This document shows, piece after piece, positions 1-10,754 of a stretch of DNA of 64,000 nucleotides. The DNA comes from Lethocerus indicus (Eukaryota > Arthropoda > Insecta > Hemiptera > Belostomatidae), in contig JACDQD010000010.1 of assembly GCA_019843655.1 (NCBI GenBank), positions 11,267,637-11,331,636 on the forward strand. Direction: 5' to 3'. The translations under genes were made by a program, and so were the position numbers. Positions within the stretch are counted from its first letter, which is position 1. Every line of letters begins with the position of its first letter. The notes below the pieces were generated by a model, which did not search any database, was not told the origin of the DNA, and saw nothing but the letters and a program-made list of their open reading frames with translations.

Positions 1-284
1 CAGAAATTTGGGAAAGTAAGAACGATATACAGCGTGGAATAAAATTTATATTTATAGAGCGGGAGAGGGAAAGGCCGGTTTAAATGAAGGAGAGACCGGT
101 AAGATAGTGGCGGGCCGGAGCCAGGATGTCGCGCTGAGAACAATGGCCGGCCGCGGGCCGCGCTATGCTAATCACTCGCCGGGGTTATTTATTGCCCCTT
201 GTTCGCCAATAATTAATTATCAATTCACTCTCCGTCGGCCGGGGGGTAATTATCATGACAATAAAACGCTGCGCGGGTGGTTAC

Positions 285-294
285 GGGGGGGGGG
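285..294 (+). repeat. G10 homopolymer
   Basis: Ten consecutive G inside the CpG-rich patch. One of about ten G or C runs of nine or more in the window. Confidence 0.97.
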
Positions 295-466
295 CGCGGA
301 CGGGGGTGCCCCGGGTTAATGGGTGCCAATACAGCGGCCATTATATATTTCGGTGTAGCGTCTTGTCACGGGGCCAAACACGGAGCGGAGGGGGGGCGCC
401 GGCCAATAAAACCGGGGCGTTTCTCAAACCGCGGCCGTTGTCCGCGCTGGCCGTTGAAAAGCTCGA

Positions 467-479
467 CCCCCCCCCCCCC
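467..479 (+). repeat. C13 homopolymer
   Basis: Thirteen consecutive C, the longest G/C homopolymer I found in the window. Run lengths of this kind are also prone to sequencing error. Confidence 0.95.
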
Positions 480-480
480 A

Positions 481-2439
481 CAATTATCCTTCGTGGCCTA
501 TAAAATGGAGCTATCAATTGAGCTAACGCGCCATCGACATCCACTATTGAAATTCCGTCCTAGAAATTATTCGGGTCGCGAACAATTGTCCGACTCAATA
601 TATTTGCTGGCGTACTTTAATACCCTTTTTGAATTTTATAACCTACACACCGATGCAGGAAAAGTTTAGTTTTAAGGACATCAGGGCTGGGGCAAAAACT
701 ACCAGGTCCGAGAAAAACCATGGTCCAAGTACGATAGTATTCCGTTTTATGAGTCTATCGTTAAACATAATATGTTTTATGGCATACTATTAGGGTAATT
801 AACAGAATACGCGAGAAACACCAACTCTTGAATGAAGAAGTGATAATGTTACTAATGGCCGCGCATAAGGAGGAAGTAGACGCGCACGCGTGTACACTGC
901 TCGTTATAAGATGGAGGGGGGCACTAATACCTCGTGCACACAGAGCATAATTAGTATCCCGCTTTTTACAAATTGGCGGCCAAAGAAAGGGAAAACGGAG
1001 ATGGAGCCGTTCAACCCGCGGGTTCCGTCCTCGGGTTAACGGCATTGATAGAACAGAGACGTGTAACCTGCACACTGACACCGCTTTGTTTCCGCCACAA
1101 CGTTTGAACCATGCTATGTTTTTAAGGAATAGATTGAGAGATTCGGTTTCCGAATTCAAACGGTCAACCTAAACATGCCTAGTTATCTCTAGACATCTCA
1201 AACTATGGCCAATGGAACTGAATCACTTCCTGTAATTCTTGCAATGTAAATTGCCTGCTGAAATGTAGGTGAAATTTAGTAGAATTCTGGTAGCACCGAT
1301 TCTCTGATATTAATTTCCGCGAATTGAAAGTGAGAAACAGTCACTGCATTAAACTGCAGAAGATGAAGGCAAAAGCTCAACGACCTGCAATCTATTATCA
1401 AGAACTATTCCTAGAAAGGTCACTGAACTGTCTGTTGATAACTTAGCGGTCATGTAGGACGACAGGGGAGGAAGACATACATTTCAGTGTATCGCGCGAA
1501 ATCGGGTCTTGACGCGGCGAAGACGCCGAACAATTCAGAGAATATGTTTGGGAGTAATTTTTAAAGAATTTTTTAATTCAAATGAAAGATAACAATCGAC
1601 GACTGGAGGAAGAGGAGGCTGCAGCCAGGTGGTCGGATAGTGTTTCCTGTAGCGATTTAATTTTCCAACAGTTTTAAACATTGCTATTCATAAAGACGCA
1701 GCGCAATAACTTGCGATTTCATTTTAAACTTCCATTATATTAAATGCATTCCGTAAGCAGTGTCTTGTAAAAGTTGATTATTCAAACTGCTGCCATTCAT
1801 AAAATAATGAGGAATTATCATTAATTTATTTCATATTAGATCTTATGAAGTAAAAGGAGCATCCTGCACTGCTATTGGAAGTACAACTCTTACTTATTAC
1901 GGGCACACATTACACACGGAGACATGTTTTGTAATTGGTTGTAATTTTCACCTCCTTTCGTACTGCTGTTAAATACCGTTCCTGTAATCACTGCTTGTTT
2001 TAATGGTGTAACTAGGCAGAATTTAAGCCTACATATACACTGACGGGGCGAGATGTGGTGACTATTTGTTAAGTCTAATGAGGTCAAGAACCAACACTGT
2101 AGAATGTCTGATGTGGCCTTACAATGTATCCTATCTCCAACAAAGCAAGTGCGTTTGCTGTTATTAAACACTAAAGGAAATATATAAAGGAATCGTACAA
2201 TTAGGCAATTGAAAGAGTAAACAGCATTTTTATATACAAGAGCGGTGAGTTTGGGCAAAGGAGTATTAATACGGAGCCGATTAAAAGGTGTGCGGAAAAT
2301 ACGCACCCTCCAAACCACAGTTTTATCGGCTCCCAGGGAGTTAACACGTGGTGTTAATCGAACGCGCTGGCTTTTATATACGGTGGGGAAACATAATTTT
2401 TTATGGGTTCACTTACGCCCTTCTCGGCGCACATATTAA
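481..2439. other. AT-rich non-coding stretch
   Basis: No gene recognised. The longest frame (1890-2318, minus strand, 142 codons) has no domain, signal peptide or compositional bias and looks like chance. A short hairpin-like CGGCG/CGCCG lies near 1516-1530. Confidence 0.6.
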
Positions 2440-2640
2440 ACCGCACCGGCCCATTAACGCCGGTCCGGACCGTCCCGGGGCCCGAGGGAACTCTGCCGCA
2501 GATATAAAGGGAGGCCACCGCTGGCTTCTAATAAACCGGCGGTGGAGCCAGCAAGCCCGTATGCAAATCTCGAGCTACTGCCAGCTCGCCGAGGGACTCT
2601 AGGGGGGCTAATTGCCCGACGCGAGGTCGCCCCTTACGTT
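2440..2640. promoter_or_regulatory. GC-rich patch with nested inverted repeats and an octamer motif
   Basis: Seen: GCTGGCTTC (2520-2528) faces GGAGCCAGC (2544-2552), 8 of 9 positions complementary; an octamer ATGCAAAT at 2561-2568; and a perfect 6-bp hairpin CGAGCT (2571-2576) / AGCTCG (2583-2588) with a 6-nt loop. A TATAAAG lies just upstream, near 2503. ATGCAAAT is the classical POU-domain binding site. Inference: a cis-regulatory or promoter-proximal element. No transcript evidence is available. Confidence 0.3.
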
Positions 2641-2829
2641 TCTACATGCGCCTATAACTTCCAAACAGCGTTTAACGTTGCTATTCCCACCAGATAGCAC
2701 GAAGAAAGAACTGAATGATTGAGAAGAGAGCGTTATCAATAATAAGTTGAATAGCCCAACTGAATCCAAGTTAGATACCCAACAGTTTTGTTTCAATTGC
2801 AATTTCCTTTTACGGATTGACCTGAAATA

Positions 2830-2847
2830 ATGTGTGAGATCACACAT
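2830..2847. repeat. 18-bp near-palindrome, 8-bp arms
   Basis: ATGTGTGA, two bases, TCACACAT. The arms are perfect. Dyad sites of this size can bind dimeric factors, but perfect 8-bp arms with short loops are expected about ten times by chance in 64 kb. Confidence 0.9.
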
Positions 2848-3332
2848 CATCCTCACGTTAACGGAAAGACTACAAGTTCTATTATTTAATTAAATTGTTT
2901 CTCAGGATTCGGAGTAACTGGCTCCTTCTCATTTAGGGGCTACGAATTTTCGAGGTATTGCAACATTCTGTTGAAAGCCAAGAAAAAATATAGTGACAAC
3001 GGGGACCGATTCGATAACGCTGCCGCACAGAATAAATACGTTATACGTAAATGCTAGTAATTACGCTTGTTCAAAATTGACATGTGGACGTATATATGGG
3101 AGAAATATAAAACCTTCTGTAAATTAAGCACTATCTAGTCTGTCAATATGGACAAGCACGTCGACCCGATTATAATCTGACTGAACGTGGCATAAATGTT
3201 GACCTTTGTCGACAGTCCCTGATCTGGTTTACCTTCAACGAGAGTTTTATTACCTGTTGCTTTGACTTGCATAAATTTCTGGGAATAAAAGTAAGTACAA
3301 GATGTATAATTATTCGAATTGTATAGATACCG

Positions 3333-3358
3333 CTATCAATTCCAAATTCGATTGATAG
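3333..3358. repeat. Inverted repeat, 8-bp arms, 10-nt loop
   Basis: CTATCAAT (3333-3340) and ATTGATAG (3351-3358) are perfect complements. The arms contain ATCAAT/ATTGAT, half-sites resembling PBX/Exd-type cores. Function unknown. Confidence 0.9.
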
Positions 3359-3832
3359 AAGCGCGAGAATTCCCCCCCTTCACCTTAATTGTCGCTGTCG
3401 TTAGCTCTAATGTATACGACATACTTTTAATATTCGCGTATTAAAATTTCCGTAGGTTGTTATTACGCCGTAAAACCTGGACTAATTTTCATAAAGATTA
3501 ACGGCCCCCCGTCTTTATATAATAGCATGCGCGTTTCATTTTTATTCCCTTCAGTTTTTTTTTTTTCGAGAAAACAGGAGTGTGTCATTATTATTTCCGC
3601 CAGAGGTAATTGGGGTCCATTCAGGAGGCTCGAATTTAAGAGCTCTCCTCTTTCCATCGGCATAAAATTAGTAATAACACGATAGCATTACTGAGTTAAG
3701 CCTTTATTGAGTTAGTCGGAAATGACTTATTTTCCTGGCTCCGGCCAGTTAAACGATTTCGCAATTTTATATCGTGTAATGTATGTTCGGGAACAGTTTT
3801 AAAAACTAGGTACATTTCCACCCATAAACAAA

Positions 3833-3859
3833 TTTCTATTGTTAAAGTATCAATAGAAA
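3833..3859. repeat. Inverted repeat, 9-bp arms, 9-nt loop
   Basis: TTTCTATTG (3833-3841) and CAATAGAAA (3851-3859) pair perfectly. An outer CTAGG (3806-3810) and CCTAG (3860-3864) also pair, so a larger interrupted hairpin is possible. Function unknown. Confidence 0.9.
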
Positions 3860-4540
3860 CCTAGAATGTTAATAGAGCTCCGTGAATGCACAGAAATTAT
3901 GCCTAATCCAATTACTTTTAAATTATAATTAGAAGTCTTGTAATCACTTGTAATCGAATAGTTTAGATGACTCCTGCTCCACAAGAGCTGGCCAAGGGGT
4001 AATATCTTATAGTTTCCAAAGTAAAGTTGTAAACTCATTAATCGAACTAATTCGAAGAAAATACGGACTAAAAATTTCGAATGAGGTAAAAAATGTTACC
4101 AGCGGTCATCAACAACGCATATAAGCGGAATATAGGAAAATACTTATAGGTAATCGTGTGCGATATTAACTAAATTGGGGGGAACCCCAAAATTATTTAT
4201 CTGTTTAATCTTGTGTTATGATACCTGTAGACCTGTCTTAAGCGCGACCGCATTTTAAGCCCAAATCAAATTTAAAACGGCACGAACCAAAAAAAAAATT
4301 AATAGAAACGGCCGATTGGACGACACCAATTACATAAACGGAACCTGTCCCCCCCCCCTCCACCCTTCAGTACCTCGGACGGTTCGGAAACGATCCCTAA
4401 TCGGGTGTACACACCTTTATCGCTGCCTGTAATGGGAGCGGCATTATCCGGACACGGTGTCCGCCGCCGTAATTTCACACTATAAAAATTAATGCCCACT
4501 CCTTTCCTACGCTACAAATAATGACATAATCGCAGAGCGC

Positions 4541-5740
4541 CGCGAGAGCCTCACGGATTAATTAATCCGGCCTCTCGGCCGGGCCACCGCCGGCTGTTAA
4601 CAAAGCGATCCGGGCGAACGGAATAGGGCGGTTTAGGGCCCGGAGATTAGGGAAGAGATCGGAGCAGCGATAGAAACTAGTACTCGTAGAAACCTGTGTT
4701 TAGCGGTTAAACGGACCCAAGAGCATTCCACCATGGAAACGGCTAACTCGGAAACTAATAGAATAACAAAAGAGGCCGCCCTAGTGTCGCACTACGAAAA
4801 TTTGAAAAAAGAACCGAGATATATCCAAATTTACTTACGGGAACCCAACGTCGGGTAATTTTTCCTACGGTTGTCACAATTAATATTTTTTTGTCGGTAA
4901 AATTTTCAGTATACTTTCAAGCGATTGTGTGCATCGGATGCAATTCGCGGACATTACCCGGGGGCGCACTAAAACCCGACTGGACATTCGACAAGCCGCG
5001 GGGAAACAGTTTTAATTAAAGCAAAATTCCGGACCTATTTCCTCCTGCAGGCGACAGACACACAGTTCCGACCGGTCGAGTGGGCCGGGGATCAACTTTT
5101 CCTTGAGTGGCAATTGGTGCTATCGCCGCCAGCAAAAATAGAGGGCCGAAGGCCGGAAGCTATTTCCGTCGTCTGTAATCAATTTCATTTCTGCGCCCGG
5201 TTTATCGCGACGGGGAAAACGAGGGAATGTGAGAGCGATCTTAAAATTTCCGGCGAACGAAACAATCGATTTTCGATTTTTTTTTCCGAATACCCAAAAG
5301 AACGATCCCCCTCCATACTTCTGGTGGAACGATACATCACGCCATTTAAATGGACACAACCTAACCTACAACAATTTATGATTAAGGCAAATCGTCGGAA
5401 CTATACTTGGCGACTTTCGAAACATATTTTCAAAATAATCTACAACAAGACTATAGCTTCTGTTTAATAATGTACAATGCGGATATTTTGAATACAGATA
5501 GCCGTACGAAAATATAACCGGCCAATACGGCGAAAATTCAATGCGGGCAAATGAAGCGAGACAGTTTTACGACAGTGTGGCGATACAAAATTTAGGGGGC
5601 CCCGACTTAACAGAATCGAGCTTTTTAAAACGCCCGGGCGGCAATTTATAGTCGGCGGCTGTCGCAGGGAAGACACATGCCCCCGAAACATTGACCGATA
5701 GTAAGTGTTATTGAATCGAAGTGATATAACGTCGCGGTTT
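4541..5740. other. Mixed GC/AT non-coding stretch
   Basis: The GC-rich part is about 4530-4680 (CGGCC and CCGG cores). Apart from the short frame at 4733, no gene-like signal is seen. The frame at 5114-5467 (117 codons, plus strand) is Arg/Lys/Ile-rich with no domain. CCTAACCTA, about two telomere-type units, occurs near 5360. Confidence 0.5.
4733..4858 (+). CDS. Short unrecognised open frame with strong start context (possible first exon)
   Basis: The ATG lies in CCACCATGG, a full Kozak match of the vertebrate type. The frame runs 41 codons to TAA. The product is hydrophilic and mixed, with a Lys/Glu-rich middle and a YENLKKEPRYIQIY segment, and no membrane span or signal peptide. The last codons read GTC GGG TAA, so the sequence GG/GTAATT there could be a 5' splice donor rather than a stop. 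I do not recognise the family. A 41-codon frame is well within chance; the context and balanced composition are the only reasons to list it. Confidence 0.12.
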   Translation: METANSETNRITKEAALVSHYENLKKEPRYIQIYLREPNVG

Positions 5741-6540
5741 TGTGCCCGTCCCCGGGGGCATGCATCACCGGGCCGGGCCCGGTGTAATCATTACAACGGG
5801 TCTTCAATCTTCATTAACGCCCCCGATCGCTACCGACACTGCCGGCCACGTTATGGATTCGGGCCCCTCGACCTATTGATTGATATGGGGGCCGGCGAGC
5901 GAAAAACAATTACGCGTATTCACGAGCGTTAAACCATACGCGGATAGGGGGGGGGGTCTGTTTAAAACCCCACTGCCAAAAAACCGCATTTAAATAGCAT
6001 AATCGGCGTTGGAAAAGCTCCCGCATTATCGGATAAAAAAAATTCTTGCAATTTTCGTAGTAATAAAAAAAGATTATACTATATACGATATTATATTATA
6101 TACTATAATTATAATTATTGCACCGGCCGTGACACGAACACGAGATAAAATAGTTCCGACCTTCAACTCATTCGCGTTTTGGAGTCCAACACGAAAAATG
6201 AAAAATTCCAGACCGACTAAACCGGCCCGGAATGAACCGAGATAAATATGTTGAACAAAGACTTCGGCAATAAGGCGAGGGGGGGGGGAGAACGGTTAAA
6301 AAAGAGCCGACTCCGGGGAAGGGGCCCTAATAGGGAAATTAGCATTAGGCCGGGAGATACAGGGCCGAGATAAACGCCGGGGGACATGTTGATTATGCGG
6401 GCACCCAGAGGCCCTCGAAACCCCGCCGCAGAGGCCCAGTCCGTCCACTCCGCAATCCTGGACTCTGTGTTCATTCTTCCAGCCGGACCCGGGTTTAGGC
6501 AAATATCGCAGATGGCCGCCGGCATAAATAACGCCCTTCC
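5741..6540. other. Two GC-rich patches flanking an AT-rich core
   Basis: GC-rich at 5740-5960 and 6270-6530, each with a G10 run (5947-5956 and 6279-6288). Between them, near 6075-6120, is a TA/ATT-rich segment. Overlapping open frames on both strands around 6217-6571 reflect base composition, not coding. Confidence 0.55.
5750..5784. repeat. Nest of GC palindromes
   Basis: Three palindromes lie almost end to end: CCCCGGGG (5750-5757), GCATGC (5758-5763) and a 19-bp element (5766-5784) with perfect 9-bp arms CACCGGGCC / GGCCCGGTG around a single G. This can form very stable hairpins. Role unknown; possible dimer-binding site or replication-slippage hotspot. Confidence 0.93.
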
Positions 6541-7599
6541 TTTTGTCTTATTTATCTGGATAATTTATTAGTTATCGGTTCGAAAATTGTTGAGGTGTAC
6601 AGTGACAGTGCTTTACCTCCAATCATTTCACGCCTGTTGAGAAATGAGAAGTTGTCGGAATCGTCTTGCAATACATGCCCAGATTACGTAAAATACCGAA
6701 ACATGGGAAGCAGCGAGGCTAAAAAAAGAATACCGTAATGGCAACCCTAAATTACTCCTTACAAGATTATTTCCTCTCGGACTTAACGACGGGCAGCTTA
6801 TAAATGAAGTAGGTTAGTCGACCATTATTAGGTGCTGGCCGAAGCGCTTGAGTTACAGGGCCAATTGAATCTCATCATCGGCGTTGAATTTAACCCGGAC
6901 GAATTAACCAGAACTGGTCGTAATCACTTCGCCGGAGACTCGGCCGTTTCCAGGGCACGAAGCCTTCCCCACAGGAAGTCGGCAGTTTGATCTGATTTGG
7001 CGATTCAGGAGAAAGGATCACAACTGGGCGGATAAAAATAACAATCCACAAGTGGATACTTAAATCACCCCTTCGGCACAACAGGAGTATCTGGGACACA
7101 AGCGCGGACGCAAGACGTATAACGAAAATGAAATGTTTAGCACATAATGTAAGAACCTGAAAATAATCCGACGAACCGAACCAAAATCATAGAACGGGTT
7201 GAAGTTCACCGCAATGTTGCTAGTAGTACCAGAAATTCCTAATAACGGGATCCGGACATCAGCAGGGCTCTAACCATTACTATTAATGACTGCAAGCATT
7301 AGCAGAAATAATTACAAGTGCATAAAAATTAATTACGTCCATTTAAATAGGATTATTGTAGGTTTCATGTACTGAGAGTAAAAGTGACAGTGACTTCGAT
7401 TATTATGCAAGCTAATTACAAATTTTCTAGCACATCTATTCCGAACAAGATATTTATATAAATTCGCGAAATAATAATTATTATTACTGAACAGATGAGG
7501 GAGGGAGAAAGGGAATTCCTCTGCGATTCAGCGATTTAACCGGATGGAACACAAGTAGTAGACGAGTGGAATGGGTTCAGAGAAGGAATTAATCGCGGA
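6541..7599. other. Non-coding stretch, nothing recognised
   Basis: Moderately AT-rich. No open frame beyond 70 codons, no microsatellite and no strong dyad noticed. Confidence 0.6.
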
Positions 7600-7880
7600 C
7601 AGGTGGACAGATACGTTTACAAGGCTGGGGGTATGGGGGCCGGGGGTTGGGTCCGTCCCCGTTATTACCGACAATTACCCGGCCGAATCCTCGAGGGCCG
7701 TGCTCGAACACCTCCCGGGTAAGAATCCTCTTCCCCACGCTCCTTATTAAGTCGTTATATTTTACAGCCCGAGCGGCGGTTTTATGTTTTGTAATTGGGC
7801 ACCGCTGCAGTAAATACTGAGCCGTCGAGGGGCCCGGCTTCGAATAAGCAATTTGTGGGGCCGCCGGATCGTATTTTAGC
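7600..7880. other. GC-rich patch containing a G-quadruplex motif
   Basis: CpG-rich block bounded by AT-rich DNA. A 97-codon minus-strand frame (7589-7882) spans it but has no recognisable domain. The notable content is the G4 motif at 7627. Confidence 0.55.
7627..7651 (+). other. Canonical G-quadruplex motif
   Basis: Runs of G5, G5, G5 and G3 are separated by loops TAT, CC and TT. This satisfies the usual pattern of four G-tracts of three or more with loops of 1-7, here with very short loops, so high stability is expected. Whether it folds in the cell is unknown. Confidence 0.85.
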
Positions 7881-8878
7881 ACCTCCGACTCTAAGGACGA
7901 AGTGAAAGAAAGTCAGAGACACGGAAGGGAATGATAAAACCGGTAGCGTGGAAGTCAATTTAAGTGTTTTCCATTCTTCACGCCTCGGCTCCCTAAACTG
8001 ACCACAGAAAATGACGAATTAAAGGTTTAATTTGTTCAGCCCAAACTGACTATAACGGATTTATAATATGATATAGCCCTATGATCGGTTTCTAGCTATC
8101 GTCAGACGTGTCAATTGACAGTTTGCGAACGCCAAAGAGAAACTATATTTAATTATATATATAACTTATATTACAGTTCTGATATGCTTAGGTAAAGGTG
8201 CAAGTCGTTACCATACAATTTATACCCTACTAATAATTTTTCACCGATAGTACATCATAAACATTGTAAAATAGTAGGTAATGTCTTAGCAAGGAAAAAT
8301 CGCAGTAGAACCTGTCATGCATGCGTAGTTTTACATAATACAGCGCCGTATCGGATTCGACGTATTACAGATAACGAGGCACTCCTAATTAATTAATGTT
8401 TTGGTACGTGTCTTTATATTTATTTATGCGCGATATATTCCCCCCCCCCAGCAGTGCATTGTTCCTGTCCTAATTAATTACGCCCGTGTAGGATAAAAAG
8501 GACGAATTGTTTATTACCGAGGTCATAACTCTTTTTTTATAATTAACTTCTGAATCGAGCTCTACGGATTTTTTTTCTAATTGTCTCGCTGTGTGGTCAA
8601 ATCAGTACTGCGTGGGTAAGGAAACAAGATTGGGTACTTCGTATGTTGTTTCATTATTGTATAACCATAGACCTATAACAATCATTTCTGATAGTAAACC
8701 TAAAACATTTTATGCCTATTTCACCGTTCAATAGTCAGCTTCGATGGACGATATCGTCTCCAGTGAACTCTTGACTGAATACTGATTCTCGTAAACACGA
8801 TGGAAATGTTCATAAGAAAATAAAATATCATGCTGTGAAAATAAACCGAGTCGTTCCGTTCGAGTTCCGGGCGGCAAC
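7881..8878. other. AT-rich non-coding stretch
   Basis: No gene recognised. It has a C10 run (8440-8449) and tandem TAAT/ATTA homeodomain-type cores near 8389-8396. Confidence 0.6.
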
Positions 8879-8891
8879 CTAGACCGTCGCG

Positions 8892-8909
8892 TTCATAGAT
8901 TTCATAGAT
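8892..8909 (+). repeat. Tandem duplication of a 9-mer
   Basis: TTCATAGAT occurs twice head to tail (8892-8900, 8901-8909). Confidence 0.95.
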
Positions 8910-9070
8910 CGTCCCCCTCGGCTGCTCTCACGGCGTCCTCCCAGCGATCGAATATTATCTGAGATTTCGAAGGCACGCGAAGAAGGGAGAAAGTAGCGGG
9001 AGAACAATGGGGCGAGGGGGGAGATGATAAAGGGCGGGAGGTTGAAGTATTTATTATCCACGTAATAGAG

Positions 9071-9137
9071 TGGTGGTGGAGAAGGAGAAGGAGAAGGAGG
9101 AGGAGGAGGAATAGGAGGAGGAGGAGGATGAAGGAGC
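9071..9137 (+). repeat. Imperfect GGA/GAA trinucleotide array
   Basis: About 67 bp of GGT, GAA and GGA units (TGGTGGTGGA, then GAAGGA repeats, then GGA repeats interrupted by ATA and ATG). Confidence 0.95.
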
Positions 9138-9320
9138 GAAAGAGGGGTGAGGGGGGAAGATAGGATCTGTGCGCGGTGGATCCGCGAGACTGGCAAAAAC
9201 AAAACCGCAGAGACATAGAGAGAAACACGTTGGGGCCCCCGAGATGGCAAGATAACAGGCGGGGGCCCTTCCCGCCCCGCTGTTGTCCTCCTAATACAAA
9301 CATATATCAAAGGTTCGAGC

Positions 9321-9780
9321 ACACGATGGGAGGGGAGGGTTCGGGCAAAAACCTGTATATAATAAACCGAGCACAATGATATCTTGATCGATCGGTTTTA
9401 TGAGAAGGGCCCCCGGAGCCGTATTCTTCTGTACCCCTTTTTTATTTTTCCCTTTACCGGAACGCGTCCCCGGCCGGATTCAATTAGTCGCCGATGCCAA
9501 GGTACATTATTAGATTTGTGCTGAATACCAAGAACCTCTCGGCCCCCTTCGGGAGGCGGATTTATCGCCGCCATTTGCATTGCCCCCAAAGACGAAATGA
9601 TGGATGTTCCCGGCCGCCCGCTTTGTGCCCGGTCCGGTTTTTGTCCCCGGTCTCTCGATTCTGTATCATCTCCGTTTATCTCGCCGGTATTAAATGCGCC
9701 GCTTTCTTAGCGCTCCGACCGAATCTTTTTCATTTTCTTTCCGAGGGGTCCTTTATTTCATTTTTTTTCGAATAACGTAC
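9321..9780. other. Non-coding patch with octamer-like core
   Basis: Mixed composition, Phe/Pro-rich when translated. It contains GCCGCCATTTGCAT (about 9567-9580), which joins a GCCAT core (the Pho/YY1-type motif) to a reverse octamer ATTTGCAT (9573-9580). The 93-codon plus-strand frame 9494-9775 has no recognised domain. Confidence 0.4.
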
Positions 9781-10687
9781 TTACGGAATCGAGAAAAGCC
9801 GCATTAGTGAGGCGGTCCCGATTTTTTTCAACCGCATTATTTACTCCGACCTCCGCGTTTAGTACTGTTCAACGCGGTATAAATTAGTACGGACAGGCAT
9901 TAATTTACTCGTTTGTGTCTTTATCTTTCGATGTATTGGGACGTTAGAAGTCTTAATCGTTCTGCTGTTGTCTTGATTAAGAATTATTAAAAATTTTAAT
10001 TTAAGTTGAAAAAAGGTTACAATATTCGTCTCGATTTGGAAAGTTGTTGTGAAATTCAGGGGTACAATTTTCTGGAAAACCTATTTTAACCCGCCGTCGT
10101 TTTCAGGCCCGCCGTTTCCTTGGCCCCGACTCCCTGAACCCATAATTTACGATCACCCTCTTAAAAAATTACACGGAGGTTCCAGTTCTTGTACGCCCTG
10201 TGTAATAATCTTGTTTACGACGTGATGACTGGCTGAGTGGTGGCCGGTTATAATTTCATTTTTACCCGACCGGACCCAATTAGCGACCGTTATAATTCCC
10301 TTATAATTCGACACTAATTTTTCGGGGCCTTCCGACAGCCGGACAGGAAGGGAGGGGGATTAGAGTGTCCTCCGATTAGCCGTCTCCGGTTATAATGCCG
10401 AGAAGACGAAATAGGAGGCAGTTACGTTTCTTCAAAATTGATATGTTAAGGTTGATTATAGGTTATAATTGAGGAATTTTTTTTCGTTAGGCCAACTTCA
10501 ATTTGGCCGGCCGGCGAATAGATCAGAAAACAAAAAAATTCTTCCGTTGAATGTAGCGGATACGACCAAGTTTCACAGAGAGAATGAGCGACTATCACGA
10601 AACTATAAATACATATTCGTATATATAATATATATACAACGTATGTATTCCTGGATGTATTTATAAAACCTGAAATTATGCGATCTC

Positions 10688-10720
10688 ATAGTGCACTATT
10701 CATTAAGAATAGTGTAATAT
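10688..10720. repeat. Long imperfect hairpin, TTAA-type loop
   Basis: CACTATTC pairs with GAATAGTG around a 5-nt loop ATTAA. A G-T wobble and T-A pair extend it to 10 bp, then after one mismatch ATA/TAT adds three more. Fourteen opposed positions with one mismatch is longer than most chance hairpins in this window. Confidence 0.9.
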
Positions 10721-10736
10721 AAACTTATTCTCTTTA

Positions 10737-10754
10737 AATATTTTATAAAATATT
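10737..10754. repeat. Perfect 18-bp AT palindrome
   Basis: AATATTTTATAAAATATT is its own reverse complement. It lies 16 bp after the hairpin at 10688-10720. Its pure A/T content makes chance occurrence easier. Confidence 0.95.

Larger units (their letters stand above)
1..480. other. GC/CpG-rich non-coding patch at the left end
   Basis: No gene is recognised. From about 100 to 480 the sequence is strongly GC- and CpG-rich, with a G10 run (285-294), a C13 run (467-479) and one GGCCGGCC 8-mer (145-152). Open frames of 60-130 codons here run through homopolymers and low-complexity Gly/Arg/Pro codons in several overlapping frames, which is what unselected GC-rich DNA gives. It could be a CpG-island-like regulatory patch; that is inference. 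Confidence 0.6.
2641..4540. other. AT-rich non-coding stretch with three short inverted repeats
   Basis: No gene recognised. It holds a T12 run (3555-3566), a C10 run (4349-4358) and the inverted repeats listed separately at 2830, 3333 and 3833. Confidence 0.6.
8879..9320. other. Polypurine, GC-rich block
   Basis: The plus strand is strongly purine-biased from about 8975 to 9175. The 165-codon minus-strand frame across it (8879-9376) encodes runs of Pro, Ser and Leu that simply translate the pyrimidine strand, so I do not call it a gene. Long polypurine tracts can form triplex (H-DNA) structures; that is inference. Confidence 0.55.

Noticed and set aside
2830..2847. TGTGA/TCACA dyad resembling a bacterial CRP site
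   Set aside because: Spacing between half-sites is 2, not 6, and nothing else in the window is bacterial.
8879..9376. 165-codon minus-strand frame, the longest in the window
   Set aside because: It translates the pyrimidine strand of a GGA/GAA array into Pro/Ser/Leu runs. A second long frame overlaps it in another phase. No domain.
10222..10245. TGGCTGAGTGG, like a tRNA A box
   Set aside because: No B box GGTTCGA within the following 80 bases and no cloverleaf.
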